Positions 1-5,794 of a stretch of DNA of 10,150 bases are shown here, piece by piece. Below the pieces are notes generated by a model that was given only the letters and a program-made list of their open reading frames with translations, was not told the origin of the DNA and did no database searches. The position numbers and the translations under genes are program-made. This DNA is from Burkholderiales bacterium (GTDB lineage: Bacteria; Pseudomonadota; Gammaproteobacteria; Burkholderiales; Usitatibacteraceae): positions 1 to 10,150 of the forward strand of contig JACMOJ010000117.1 in assembly GCA_014378085.1 (NCBI GenBank), read 5' to 3'. Each line of letters begins with the position of its first letter. Positions within the stretch are counted from its first letter, which is position 1.

Positions 1-360
1 AGCGTGCGCCGCAGTCAGCGCGTCGAACAAACGTGCGACGAGATTCAGCGGCAAAAAGGGCGAGTCACAGGGTGCGGTGGCAATTAGTAGTGTGGGGGCT
101 GCCAGCATCCCGACATGTAACCCAGCCAGCGGGCCAGCAAAACCTTCAATGCCATCCGCCACCACGCGGTGGCCATATGCCGCATAAATCGGCAGGTTAC
201 GATTGGCGTTGATGATCGTCACGTCGACCTGGGGCGAGAATCGTTCGAGCACATGTTCTACCATCGGTTGGCCGCGAAAAAGTTGGAGCCCCTTGTCGGT
301 TTCCCCCATCCGCGAGCCACGCCCGCCGGCAAGAATGAGGCCAGTGATGTTGTTGCTCAT
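1..360 (-). CDS. mobA: MobA, molybdenum cofactor guanylyltransferase (3' end cut by window edge)
   Basis: MobA transfers GMP from GTP to molybdopterin-Mo, giving the guanine dinucleotide cofactor that DMSO-reductase-family enzymes such as formate dehydrogenase bind. The 120 residues visible run from the ATG at 358-360 to the window edge, with no stop. They carry the nucleotide-binding signature LAGGRGSRMG (residues 10-19) followed by DKGL (22-25), the N51 region INANRN, GFAGPLAG (73-80) and the metal-binding APCDSP (96-101), all in the order expected of the family. About two thirds of a usual ~190-200 residue MobA is present. Its ATG overlaps the TGA of the DUF559 gene by 4 bases (ATGA), so it is probably translationally coupled to it and to fdhD upstream. 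The start is well fixed because the signature begins only ten residues in. Confidence 0.95.
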   Translation of the reverse strand, partial: MSNNITGLILAGGRGSRMGETDKGLQLFRGQPMVEHVLERFSPQVDVTIINANRNLPIYAAYGHRVVADGIEGFAGPLAGLHVGMLAAPTLLIATAPCDSPFLPLNLVARLFDALTAAHA

Positions 361-977
361 TTTCGCTCTCTCTTCCCCTCTCCCTCAGTCCCTCCCCCGC
401 GAGCGGGGAGGGAACTAACCCCCCTGTTCCTACAGGGCAGAGGCAATGGTTGCGCTAAACCCGTTGGGCTCGATGGGAGAGGCAGTAGTTGGGCAAGTCC
501 CTTCTCCCTTGACGGGGGAGGCAGTGGTTGATTTAAGCCCCTCTCGCTCGACGGGAGAGGCAGTGGTTGATTTAAGCCCCTCTCGCGTGACGGGAGAGGG
601 GTAGGGGACAAGGGCACACTTGAAGCGAAGCAGAGGGTGGCAGTGTTAGCAATTGCGAGGTGCTCTAAAATGCGGTTGAAAACATCTTCCATGTTTTGCA
701 AAATATCGTTGTTCCAAAAGCGCAGCACGACGAAGCGCTGGGCTGCCAACCAAGCGTCCCGCGTTTGATCCGCTGGAGAGTCGTAGTGCTGACCGCCATC
801 CGCTTCCACAATTAATCGCGCCTCAAGGCATACAAAATCGACGATGTAGTTGCCTATCGGCTGCTGCCGTTTCCACTTTGTTTCCGCGAGTCGGTGAGCG
901 CGCAACTGATGCCACAACGCGACCTCAGTATTGGTCTGGTTACGGCGAAGCGCCTTCGCGAACGGCGCAGCGTTCAT
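357..977 (-). CDS. DUF559 (VSR-like endonuclease fold) protein with a repeat-derived C-terminal tail
   Basis: 206 residues. Residues 1-115 match the DUF559 domain, a small relative of very-short-patch-repair and restriction endonucleases of unproven function: TEVALWHQLR (17-26), a basic stretch with KRQQPIGNYIVDF (37-49; D47 acidic), LIVEADGGQH (55-64; E58 and D60 likely metal ligands) and RFWNNDI (86-92). From about residue 123 the protein changes to a low-complexity, Pro/Arg-rich tail, beginning LSPTPLPSRERG and continuing as 13-residue repeats, which is simply the in-frame translation of the 39-bp DNA repeats at 442-597. The start ATG overlaps the fdhD stop and the TGA overlaps the mobA start, each as ATGA. 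DUF559 has no known role in cofactor synthesis, so it looks like an intruder in a Moco operon. The domain call is firm; whether the tail is a functional part of the protein is doubtful. Confidence 0.85.
   Translation of the reverse strand: MNAAPFAKALRRNQTNTEVALWHQLRAHRLAETKWKRQQPIGNYIVDFVCLEARLIVEADGGQHYDSPADQTRDAWLAAQRFVVLRFWNNDILQNMEDVFNRILEHLAIANTATLCFASSVPLSPTPLPSRERGLNQPLPLPSSERGLNQPLPPPSREKGLAQLLPLPSSPTGLAQPLPLPCRNRGVSSLPARGGGTEGEGKRERK
390..412. repeat. GC-rich inverted repeat inside the 3' end of the DUF559 gene
   Basis: The left arm (390-400) and right arm (403-412) are reverse complements apart from one extra C, giving a stable hairpin with a CCCTCCCC/GGGGAGGG stem. It is the same palindromic core (CCTCTC...GAGAGG type) that appears in each 39-bp unit at 442-597, so it is probably a diverged outer copy of that repeat family. 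It lies just before the start of mobA on the transcript and could affect mobA translation; that is inference. Confidence 0.6.
442..597. repeat. Four tandem 39-bp palindromic repeats (13 codons each)
   Basis: Units start at 442, 481, 520 and 559. Units 3 and 4 are almost identical; units 1 and 2 are more diverged. Each opens GGCAGTGGTTG (or close) and holds an inverted repeat of the form CCTCTC...GAGAGG. Because 39 is divisible by three, all copies stay open in the DUF559 frame and encode variants of S-R-E-R-G-L-N-Q-P-L-P-L-P. A fifth, shortened copy can be made out at about 403-441. Repeats of this 'SPTPLPSRERG' kind are familiar as dispersed palindromic elements in proteobacterial genomes and as C-terminal tails of DUF559 genes; that statement is from general knowledge. 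Confidence 0.85.
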
Positions 978-1783
978 GGCGCAAGACGCTGCTGGCCGGT
1001 AAACAGCAAATAGTGTTTGTTCACCGCGCGGCCGATCATCGTGATGCCGACCTGTTCGGCAATCGAGTAGCCCATCTGTGTCAGTCCGGAGCGTGAGACC
1101 AACACGGGGATTCGCATTTGGGCGGCCTTGATAACCATCTCGGAAGTGAGGCGTCCGGTGGTGTAGAAAATCTTGTCCTCGCCGCTAACACCTTCCAGCC
1201 ACATCCATCCGGCGATCGCATCAACCGCGTTGTGGCGACCAACATCTTCCACAAAAGTGAGTATTGTCCCGTCGTGCATTGTCGCGAGTGCGCAACCGTG
1301 GACGGCACCGGCTTGTTTGTAAATCGATTCGTGGACGCGTACGTTGTTCAGCATCGCAAACAGGGTCTCCTGCTTAAGCACCACGTCTTCGCGTAGGTGG
1401 ACGCTGTCGATTTCGGCCATCAGATCACCAAACACCGTACCTTCCCCGCAACCGGTCGTCTTGGTGCGTTTGGCCATCTTTTCATCGAGGTTAAGAAGCC
1501 CGTTGCGTGTGACGACCGAACAGGCGTTCACTTCCCAATCGACTTGAACCGAAACAATTTCTTCAATCGACGAGATAAGCCGCTGGTTGCGCAGATACCC
1601 GATCACCAACGCTTCAGGCGCGGCACCGAGGGTCATGATGGTGAGGATCTCCCGTTTGTCGACAAACACCGTCAGCGGATGTTCACCGGCAATCGGCGTC
1701 GGCTGCGAGAGACCATGTTCGTCGATTGCGCTGACGGTAAAAGTCGCCGGACGCGCTGCCGACGTCATGGTTGGGCGGTACAT
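974..1783 (-). CDS. fdhD: FdhD, formate dehydrogenase accessory sulfurtransferase
   Basis: FdhD takes sulfur from a cysteine desulfurase (IscS in E. coli) and passes it to the bis-MGD cofactor, making active formate dehydrogenase. The 269-residue product has the usual family length and landmarks: EHPLTVFVDKREI (34-46), TTGCGEGTVFGD (109-120) holding the sulfur-carrying Cys112, VHGCALA, the highly conserved FVEDVGRHNAVDA, YTTGRLTSEMVIKA and PVLVSRSGLTQMG. The E. coli protein has two cysteines in this loop (CxxC); here the second position is glycine, leaving one. A start six codons in (Met6) is also possible, since neither ATG has a clear Shine-Dalgarno sequence; the upstream ATG lies 2 bases after the stop of a small membrane-protein gene, which favours coupling. 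Downstream it overlaps the DUF559 gene as ATGA. Confidence 0.95.
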   Translation of the reverse strand: MYRPTMTSAARPATFTVSAIDEHGLSQPTPIAGEHPLTVFVDKREILTIMTLGAAPEALVIGYLRNQRLISSIEEIVSVQVDWEVNACSVVTRNGLLNLDEKMAKRTKTTGCGEGTVFGDLMAEIDSVHLREDVVLKQETLFAMLNNVRVHESIYKQAGAVHGCALATMHDGTILTFVEDVGRHNAVDAIAGWMWLEGVSGEDKIFYTTGRLTSEMVIKAAQMRIPVLVSRSGLTQMGYSIAEQVGITMIGRAVNKHYLLFTGQQRLAP

Positions 1784-1785
1784 GG

Positions 1786-1944
1786 CTACTTATTGTTTTT
1801 GCTAATCAACAGCATGAAGCCGAAGGCCGATACGGCGAGCGTGAGGAGCAATACAAAACTGCTAGTCGCGCCGGTGGATTGTGCGGCGTACAAAAAGATG
1901 ACCCACGGGCCGACCAACAACAACAGGGGAATGAGATACTTCAA
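1786..1944 (-). CDS. Small two-helix membrane protein, unknown function, TTG start
   Basis: A 52-residue reading frame starts at TTG (1942-1944) and ends with TAG two bases before the fdhD ATG. The product is almost wholly two hydrophobic segments, about residues 3-20 (YLIPLLLLVGPWVIFLYA) and 30-47 (FVLLLTLAVSAFGFMLLI), joined by a short polar turn (QSTGATS) and ending in the basic tail SKNNK. This regular hydrophobic layout, the sharp ends and the tight junction to fdhD argue that it is a real gene. A GGA about ten bases before the TTG is the only ribosome-site candidate; a second in-frame TTG four codons upstream would give MDFYSLKYL at the N-terminus. I do not recognise the family. Position suggests a link to formate dehydrogenase assembly or membrane anchoring, which is inference only. 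Confidence 0.65.
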   Translation of the reverse strand: MKYLIPLLLLVGPWVIFLYAAQSTGATSSFVLLLTLAVSAFGFMLLISKNNK

Positions 1945-1963
1945 AGAATAAAAGTCCAATAGG

Positions 1964-2003
1964 GGCGGGTGTTTTCAGGCAAAAATGCCAGAAAATGCCC
2001 GCC
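1964..2003 (-). terminator. Strong hairpin between the secreted-protein gene and the small membrane-protein gene
   Basis: The arms 1964-1976 and 1991-2003 pair over 13 positions (GGCGGG...CCCGCC outside, TTTTC/GAAAA inside, with two G-U pairs), and after one A-A mismatch the stem continues as GGCA/TGCC around an AAAA loop. It begins 14 bases after the TAG of the gene at 2018-2485. On the minus strand the stem is followed by CCTATTGGACTTTT rather than an immediate T-run, so it is not a textbook Rho-independent terminator. It may be a weak terminator or attenuator, or a mRNA-stabilising structure separating this gene from the fdhD group. Confidence 0.5.
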
Positions 2004-2017
2004 AAGCATAGGGTTTA

Positions 2018-2485
2018 CTACATCGCGGTGCTAGTCCGCGATGCGGCAATTGGTTGCTCGCCGACCAGCTCGACTTGCATCGACATCGCAAACGGCGTTT
2101 TTGGGTTGTTTGTCGGCACAGTGATAGACAGCTTTTTACCTAGCTCCGCTTTCAACTGTACCGTCATTTCACGAGTCACAACTTGCGACTTGTCATCGAC
2201 CACTTCTTGGGTAGTCAATTTCAACGTGACGGGCATCAACACACTGCCATCAGCCTGCATCGCAGGAGAAAGTGTTGCCGTCGTATTCCATGCATCGGCA
2301 GAGCCTTTCTCACCAAGTTCAACGCTTGCCGTTTTGCCGCTCGCAACAACGATTGTTGGCGAGCCAAGAACCTTGTCGGCAGATGAAATGACCATGGAAA
2401 TTTTTAGCATTTGCGCTTCGGCGTATGCCACGCTGGCGGCGAGTAAGGCGGCGGAAAGTACAGCACGGGTAAGTAATGATTTCAT
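2018..2485 (-). CDS. Small exported protein of unknown function
   Basis: 155 residues. The N-terminus is a good Sec signal peptide: MKSLLTR, then a hydrophobic run AVLSAALLAASVAYA, with likely cleavage near AYA-EA at about residue 22. The mature part (~133 residues) has no cysteine, alternates polar and hydrophobic residues in the style of a beta-sandwich (for example MPVTLKLTTQEVV, REMTVQLKAEL, LSITVPTNN, AMSMQVELVGE) and has no membrane segment, so it is probably a soluble periplasmic protein. The start is supported by AGGA six bases before the ATG. It follows the DUF2461 gene by 21 bases on the same strand, so the two are probably cotranscribed. I do not recognise the family and propose no function. 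Confidence 0.8.
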   Translation of the reverse strand: MKSLLTRAVLSAALLAASVAYAEAQMLKISMVISSADKVLGSPTIVVASGKTASVELGEKGSADAWNTTATLSPAMQADGSVLMPVTLKLTTQEVVDDKSQVVTREMTVQLKAELGKKLSITVPTNNPKTPFAMSMQVELVGEQPIAASRTSTAM

Positions 2486-2506
2486 TTGAGTCCTTTCAGA
2501 AGGAAG

Positions 2507-3193
2507 CTACAGCGGCGTCGACAAATTTGGGTTGGCGGTTGTATCCCGCAACCACTTTACCAGCGGGTATGCGGCTTCACAGCGTTCGGCAATCCACGCC
2601 GCGAGGTCTTTCGGCACTTTCTTGTGCAGGTTGGTTTCGGCAACACAAATATAGTGCCGGTTCTTGATGTACTCGATCATCGGCAAGTCGGCCGAGTAGC
2701 CTTTGGGTGGCCGCGTCATGCGTCCTTCATCGGACGGCGCGCCATAGGTATCAACAAATACTTTGTTCTTTAGCACTTTCGTGAACGGCTTGGCATCTTT
2801 CGCGAGCGCATCGCGGATTTTTTTGTGCGCCTCTTTTTCAGGCATCCAAATTCCGCTCGCCACGAGCAATTTTCCCGTGTGGTCGATGTGAATGTAGTAA
2901 ACCGGTCGTGTCTTATCCGTGGTCCGCGCGCCGATGACGGCACCGAGATGAGTCTTTAGGGGCGATTTGTCGTGTGAAAAGCGCACATCGCGATAGATCC
3001 GAAACAACGCTTTTTTTGCCTCGAACGGACCGAGCCCATCGTCGAATTTTTGGACACGTTTGCCGACCTCTGCGATGAGGTCGATAAACTCCGCGCGGAG
3101 GATGTCGTAATGCGGCTTATTGTGCAGAAACCATGACTTGGTGTTGTTCTCGGACAGTTCATGGAGAAACTGCAATAGAGCGGGGATGTGCAT
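2507..3193 (-). CDS. DUF2461 family protein (TIGR02453 type)
   Basis: 228 residues, the normal size for this widespread but uncharacterised family. The N-terminal signature is clear: LLQFLHELSENNTKSWFLHNKPHYD (split here as residues 6-18 and 19-30), followed by the central block FRIYRDVRFSHDKSPLKTH (64-82), GAVIGAR, the YYIHID strand and the LKNKVF / PKGY blocks of the second half. No signal peptide or membrane segment is seen, so it should be cytosolic. The family is encoded in many bacteria and fungi without a known reaction. It lies downstream of moaA on the same strand, after 111 bases holding a repeat array, and upstream of the exported protein. No strong ribosome site precedes the ATG, but the family signature begins immediately after it, so the start is sound. 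Confidence 0.9.
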   Translation of the reverse strand: MHIPALLQFLHELSENNTKSWFLHNKPHYDILRAEFIDLIAEVGKRVQKFDDGLGPFEAKKALFRIYRDVRFSHDKSPLKTHLGAVIGARTTDKTRPVYYIHIDHTGKLLVASGIWMPEKEAHKKIRDALAKDAKPFTKVLKNKVFVDTYGAPSDEGRMTRPPKGYSADLPMIEYIKNRHYICVAETNLHKKVPKDLAAWIAERCEAAYPLVKWLRDTTANPNLSTPL

Positions 3194-3251
3194 TGGGTGT
3201 GGCCTAAGTCAGATTCAATGGCGAAGCGTGGGACGATGGGCGTGCGTGGCA

Positions 3252-3313
3252 GTGTTATCCGCCGGGTGGTGTTAGCCGCCACGTTGTGTTAGCCGCCGCT
3301 GGTTTTACCCGCC
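3252..3313. repeat. Short direct repeats at exact 17-bp spacing, downstream of moaA
   Basis: The 12-mer GTGTTAGCCGCC occurs at 3269-3280 and 3286-3297, and with one change (T for G) at 3252-3263; the starts are exactly 17 bases apart. A fourth, 10-of-12 copy at 3302-3313 (16 bases on) covers the moaA stop codon. On the minus strand the unit reads GGCGGCTAACAC. The stretch 3194-3304 otherwise has no gene I can support and no convincing terminator. The array could be a slipped-strand tandem duplication or a set of protein-binding sites; the sequence alone does not decide. Confidence 0.75.
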
Positions 3314-4405
3314 TATGTAGCTCATTTCCACCTTGCGCGCTTTGGCGGTTTCGGCGGTGCGTATTTCAGAGTAGTTGTCGCGCCGCTGGTGCCAGATACC
3401 GCCGAACGCATTGGCAATCGCCTCATCGTTGGCACCACCACGTAAAAGTGACTTCAAATCATAGCCGCGGTCGGCGAATAAACACGTGTAGATCGCGCCA
3501 TCGGTGGACAAGCGGGCGCGAGTACAGGTTCTGCAAAAAGCTTCGGTCACACTTGAAATGACGCCAAATTCGCCGCCACCATCCGCATATCGCCAACGCT
3601 TGGCCACTTCTCCCACATGGTTCGGATTGGCCGGCTCGCAAGGGAAAATATCGTTGATGCGCGCAACGACTTCGCGCGACGCAATGACGTCGTCCATACA
3701 CCAGCCGTTGGTCGATCCGACGTCCATGAATTCGATAAATCGGACAATGTTCTTGGAGCCTTTGAAGTAGCGCGCCATATCAACGATTTGGTGATCGTTA
3801 ACGCCGCGTTTAACCACCATGTTGATTTTGACTTCGTCGAAACCCTCCGCATTCGCGGTGTCGATCGCTTCCAGCACCTTGGCGACGGGGAAGTCGACAT
3901 CGTTCATCGCGCGGAAGGTCCTGTCATCAAGCGAATCGAGCGACACGGTCAATCGATTCAGCCCGGCCGCTTTTAATTGCGCCGCTTTTGACTTGAGCGC
4001 CGAGCCGTTGGTGGTGAGTGTGAGGTCGATGCCGCCGATGTCGGCAAGCATGGCAACAAGGTCCTCGACCCCGCGACGCATGAGTGGTTCGCCGCCAGTC
4101 AGGCGAATTTTTTTGACGCCCAGCCCCGCCGCGATGCGCGCCACACGGGTGATCTCTTCGAAGGTCAGCACCTCGCTGTGCGGCAAGTATGTGTAATTGC
4201 TGTCGAATACTTCTTTTGGCATGCAGTAGGTACAGCGAAAATTGCACCGATCGGTCACGGAAATGCGCAGGTCGCGCAACTGCCGCCCACGCGGGTCAAG
4301 CGGGAAGGGCGTGTTTGGTTGCAAGCCGTAGGCTGGGACGTCGAAGCCATTGGTGTTACGCCGATCAACGATCGGAATAGCGATAGGGATAACTTTGCCG
4401 GACAT
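3305..4405 (-). CDS. moaA: MoaA, GTP 3',8-cyclase (radical SAM, molybdopterin synthesis step 1)
   Basis: MoaA rearranges GTP to 3',8-cyclo-GTP, which MoaC turns into cyclic pyranopterin monophosphate. With the start at 4405 the product has 366 residues. It shows the radical-SAM motif CNFRCTYC (Cys54, 58, 61), preceded by the usual [11 protein letters not shown], then IRLTGGEPL (100-108), LTTNGS, VSLDSLD, and the second 4Fe-4S site CRTC (Cys291, Cys294) with Cys308 in AIYTCLF. The chain ends in the Gly-Gly dipeptide needed for activity in MoaA. An ATG 21 codons upstream (4468) is in frame, but the extra segment is Arg/His-rich, unlike the family, and would leave only 6 bases to the divergent gene; I prefer MSGKVIP. 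A TATAAT box lies six bases before this ATG, so the mRNA may be leaderless or nearly so. Confidence 0.95.
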   Translation of the reverse strand: MSGKVIPIAIPIVDRRNTNGFDVPAYGLQPNTPFPLDPRGRQLRDLRISVTDRCNFRCTYCMPKEVFDSNYTYLPHSEVLTFEEITRVARIAAGLGVKKIRLTGGEPLMRRGVEDLVAMLADIGGIDLTLTTNGSALKSKAAQLKAAGLNRLTVSLDSLDDRTFRAMNDVDFPVAKVLEAIDTANAEGFDEVKINMVVKRGVNDHQIVDMARYFKGSKNIVRFIEFMDVGSTNGWCMDDVIASREVVARINDIFPCEPANPNHVGEVAKRWRYADGGGEFGVISSVTEAFCRTCTRARLSTDGAIYTCLFADRGYDLKSLLRGGANDEAIANAFGGIWHQRRDNYSEIRTAETAKARKVEMSYIGG

Positions 4406-4474
4406 AGACAAATTATAGCGTTGGTGCAATCGTCGAGAGCGCACTGTAGGGTATAAATGCCTTAACATCCACCG
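4406..4474. promoter_or_regulatory. Divergent promoter region between moaA and the formate dehydrogenase cluster
   Basis: Only 69 bases separate the two divergent starts. On the minus strand a perfect TATAAT is at 4412-4417, six bases before the moaA ATG. On the plus strand TATAAA is at 4452-4457, 17 bases before the DUF3305 ATG. Neither has a clear -35 TTGACA at 16-18 bases, so both may need an activator, or one or both may be chance. Both genes lack a visible Shine-Dalgarno sequence, which would fit very short leaders. Shared control of cofactor synthesis and enzyme genes is a reasonable inference from this layout. Confidence 0.45.
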
Positions 4475-5008
4475 ATGTCAGATAACGCTGCAAATCCTTC
4501 GTTCGCCGTCTCGGTTGTGATGGAGCGCATCGCCATCGAAAGTCGTTGGCAATCGCACAAGTGGCAGCCGGCAGCGATCCTACCCGACGATGGCATGCGC
4601 GTGTTGCCGGAAGTAATGTCAACGTCATCCGGAGCAACTGAAGTGTTATTCCCCGGATTCGCACTGCAGGTGTTTCGTGATGAAGCAGAAGGCTACTACC
4701 TTAACGTTTCGTCACCGGACCCGCAGGTGTTTGTGATGTGGCGCATCGCCGAAAATTCGGTGGAAGATGCTCCGGCAGACGCGCCCGACCGCGCGGTGCC
4801 GCATTCGGTGACGCTGTCCTATAACGAAGCGGCGCGTTGGATGGATGCTCAAGAAAAAGTTGATCCGGTCGCCATGCCGCCGCAAATTTTGGACGCACTT
4901 TCTGAATGGGTGAAGTTAAATTACAGTCCGCCGGACAAGAAACAGCGGATACGTCCGACATCGTTTGAGAGTAAAGAGGGCCGTTACAAAAGTGGCATGT
5001 CGTCATGA
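4475..5008 (+). CDS. DUF3305 domain protein, formate dehydrogenase cluster
   Basis: 177 residues, no signal peptide or membrane segment. The pattern fits DUF3305: [21 protein letters not shown] (split as 9-20 and 21-29), then [27 protein letters not shown] (58-76), PQVFVMWRI (82-90), [13 protein letters not shown] (112-124) and a final [17 protein letters not shown] (134-150). DUF3305 proteins are known almost only from formate dehydrogenase operons, next to DUF3306, and have no demonstrated biochemical role. The ATG overlaps nothing upstream, and no Shine-Dalgarno sequence is seen; Met16 is a fallback start but would trim conserved residues. The stop overlaps the DUF3306 start by four bases, so the two are likely made in fixed ratio and may act together. 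Confidence 0.88.
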   Translation: MSDNAANPSFAVSVVMERIAIESRWQSHKWQPAAILPDDGMRVLPEVMSTSSGATEVLFPGFALQVFRDEAEGYYLNVSSPDPQVFVMWRIAENSVEDAPADAPDRAVPHSVTLSYNEAARWMDAQEKVDPVAMPPQILDALSEWVKLNYSPPDKKQRIRPTSFESKEGRYKSGMSS

Positions 5009-5646
5009 GTGAAGGCGGTCTGTTTTCACGTTGGGCGAAGCGCAAACAAGACGTCGCGGCACAAAACGCGAGTGAGTCGATTCCAAGCGCACCGTCGGCT
5101 CTTGGCAATGAAACGGTTGCGCCTACCCTCCAGGTGGACGGCGCGGTTGATGAACGTATTGGAGCCAGCGGTTCAACCGTTCAGCCGCAACCACTTCCGG
5201 CCATCGAATCGTTAACGGCGGAGTCAAACTTCGCGCCGTTTATGGCCAAGGACGTTTCGCCGGATTTGCGTAATCAAGCGATGAAAAAGCTCTTCGCCGA
5301 CCCGCACTACAACGTTATGGATGGCCTCGATATCTACATCGATGACTACGGTAAACCCGATCCTCTACCGGAAGGTTGGTTGCAAATCATGAATCAATCG
5401 AAAACGCTTAGGTTATTTGAAACGAAAGAAGAGGAGGCGGCGAGGCTGGGAACAGAGTCGGTTGTCGTATCGACAAATGCGGTAATTGCGGTACCCGCAC
5501 AATCCCAGGATATTTCTTTGCGGGAAGATTTGACGCCACCGAACCAACCGGCGGTTTCCTCGTTAGCTCCGATCGCAGGGGATGCGTCGTTACCCGATAG
5601 TTGCGAACCATCCGATCTACCTCGCCCCGTTTCACAGCGCAACTGA
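5005..5646 (+). CDS. DUF3306 domain protein, formate dehydrogenase cluster
   Basis: 213 residues. The short N-terminal signature GLFSRWAKRK (5-14) and the conserved central block, SNFAPFMAKDVSPDLRNQAM (74-93), KKLFADPHYNVMDGLDIYID (94-113), DYGKPDPLPEGW (114-125), are those of DUF3306. The regions between (15-72) and after (140-213) are rich in Ser, Pro, Ala and Gln and look disordered. No Cys-rich motif, signal peptide or membrane helix is present. The family has no established function and follows DUF3305 in formate dehydrogenase operons. The start lies in an ATGA overlap with DUF3305. 144 bases without a supported gene follow before the polyferredoxin start, containing a perfect 10-bp palindrome (ATACCGGTAT, 5673-5682). 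Confidence 0.88.
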   Translation: MSEGGLFSRWAKRKQDVAAQNASESIPSAPSALGNETVAPTLQVDGAVDERIGASGSTVQPQPLPAIESLTAESNFAPFMAKDVSPDLRNQAMKKLFADPHYNVMDGLDIYIDDYGKPDPLPEGWLQIMNQSKTLRLFETKEEEAARLGTESVVVSTNAVIAVPAQSQDISLREDLTPPNQPAVSSLAPIAGDASLPDSCEPSDLPRPVSQRN

Positions 5647-5764
5647 GGTTTGGATAGGTTGGTGGGCGCTTGATACCGGTATTGGGGTATTGAAACGCGC
5701 AACCAGTGAAGAATTCGTGTCAAATAGTGGGCATAAGAAAAGCAAGATACAGGGGATTTGCAGC

Positions 5765-5794
5765 ATGGATTTTTGCTTTGAGAAGCCACATTGA
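5765..5794 (+). CDS. Possible 9-codon upstream ORF overlapping the polyferredoxin start
   Basis: ATG at 5765 begins MDFCFEKPH and ends with TGA at 5792-5794, sharing bases with the TTG start of the next gene (TTGA). A good Shine-Dalgarno-like AGGGG lies about ten bases before the ATG, better than anything before the TTG itself. It could feed ribosomes onto the weak TTG start by coupling. It could equally be chance, since a 9-codon frame is easy to find. Confidence 0.3.
   Translation: MDFCFEKPH

Noticed and set aside
442..597. CRISPR array from four regularly spaced repeats
   Set aside because: The 39-bp units are directly tandem with no unique spacers, contain their own palindromes, and translate in one frame as part of the DUF559 protein.
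1397..1951. 184-residue plus-strand frame opposite fdhD
   Set aside because: It is the antisense of fdhD and the small membrane-protein gene, whose family signatures or hydrophobic pattern are clear; the plus-strand product shows no recognisable domain.
3194..3304. A gene or terminator in the moaA-DUF2461 gap
   Set aside because: The reading frames across it are short or overlap DUF2461 out of frame, and I see no stem followed by a T-run; only the 17-bp-spaced repeats stand out.
4406..4468. Longer moaA start at 4468
   Set aside because: The added 21 residues are basic and unlike MoaA N-termini, and they would leave only 6 bases to the divergent gene with no room for either promoter.
5582..5794. 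70-residue plus-strand frame running from DUF3306 to the polyferredoxin start
   Set aside because: Its first third is an out-of-frame reading of DUF3306, and it shows no domain or ribosome site at its own start. Only its last nine codons are kept, as a possible mini-ORF.
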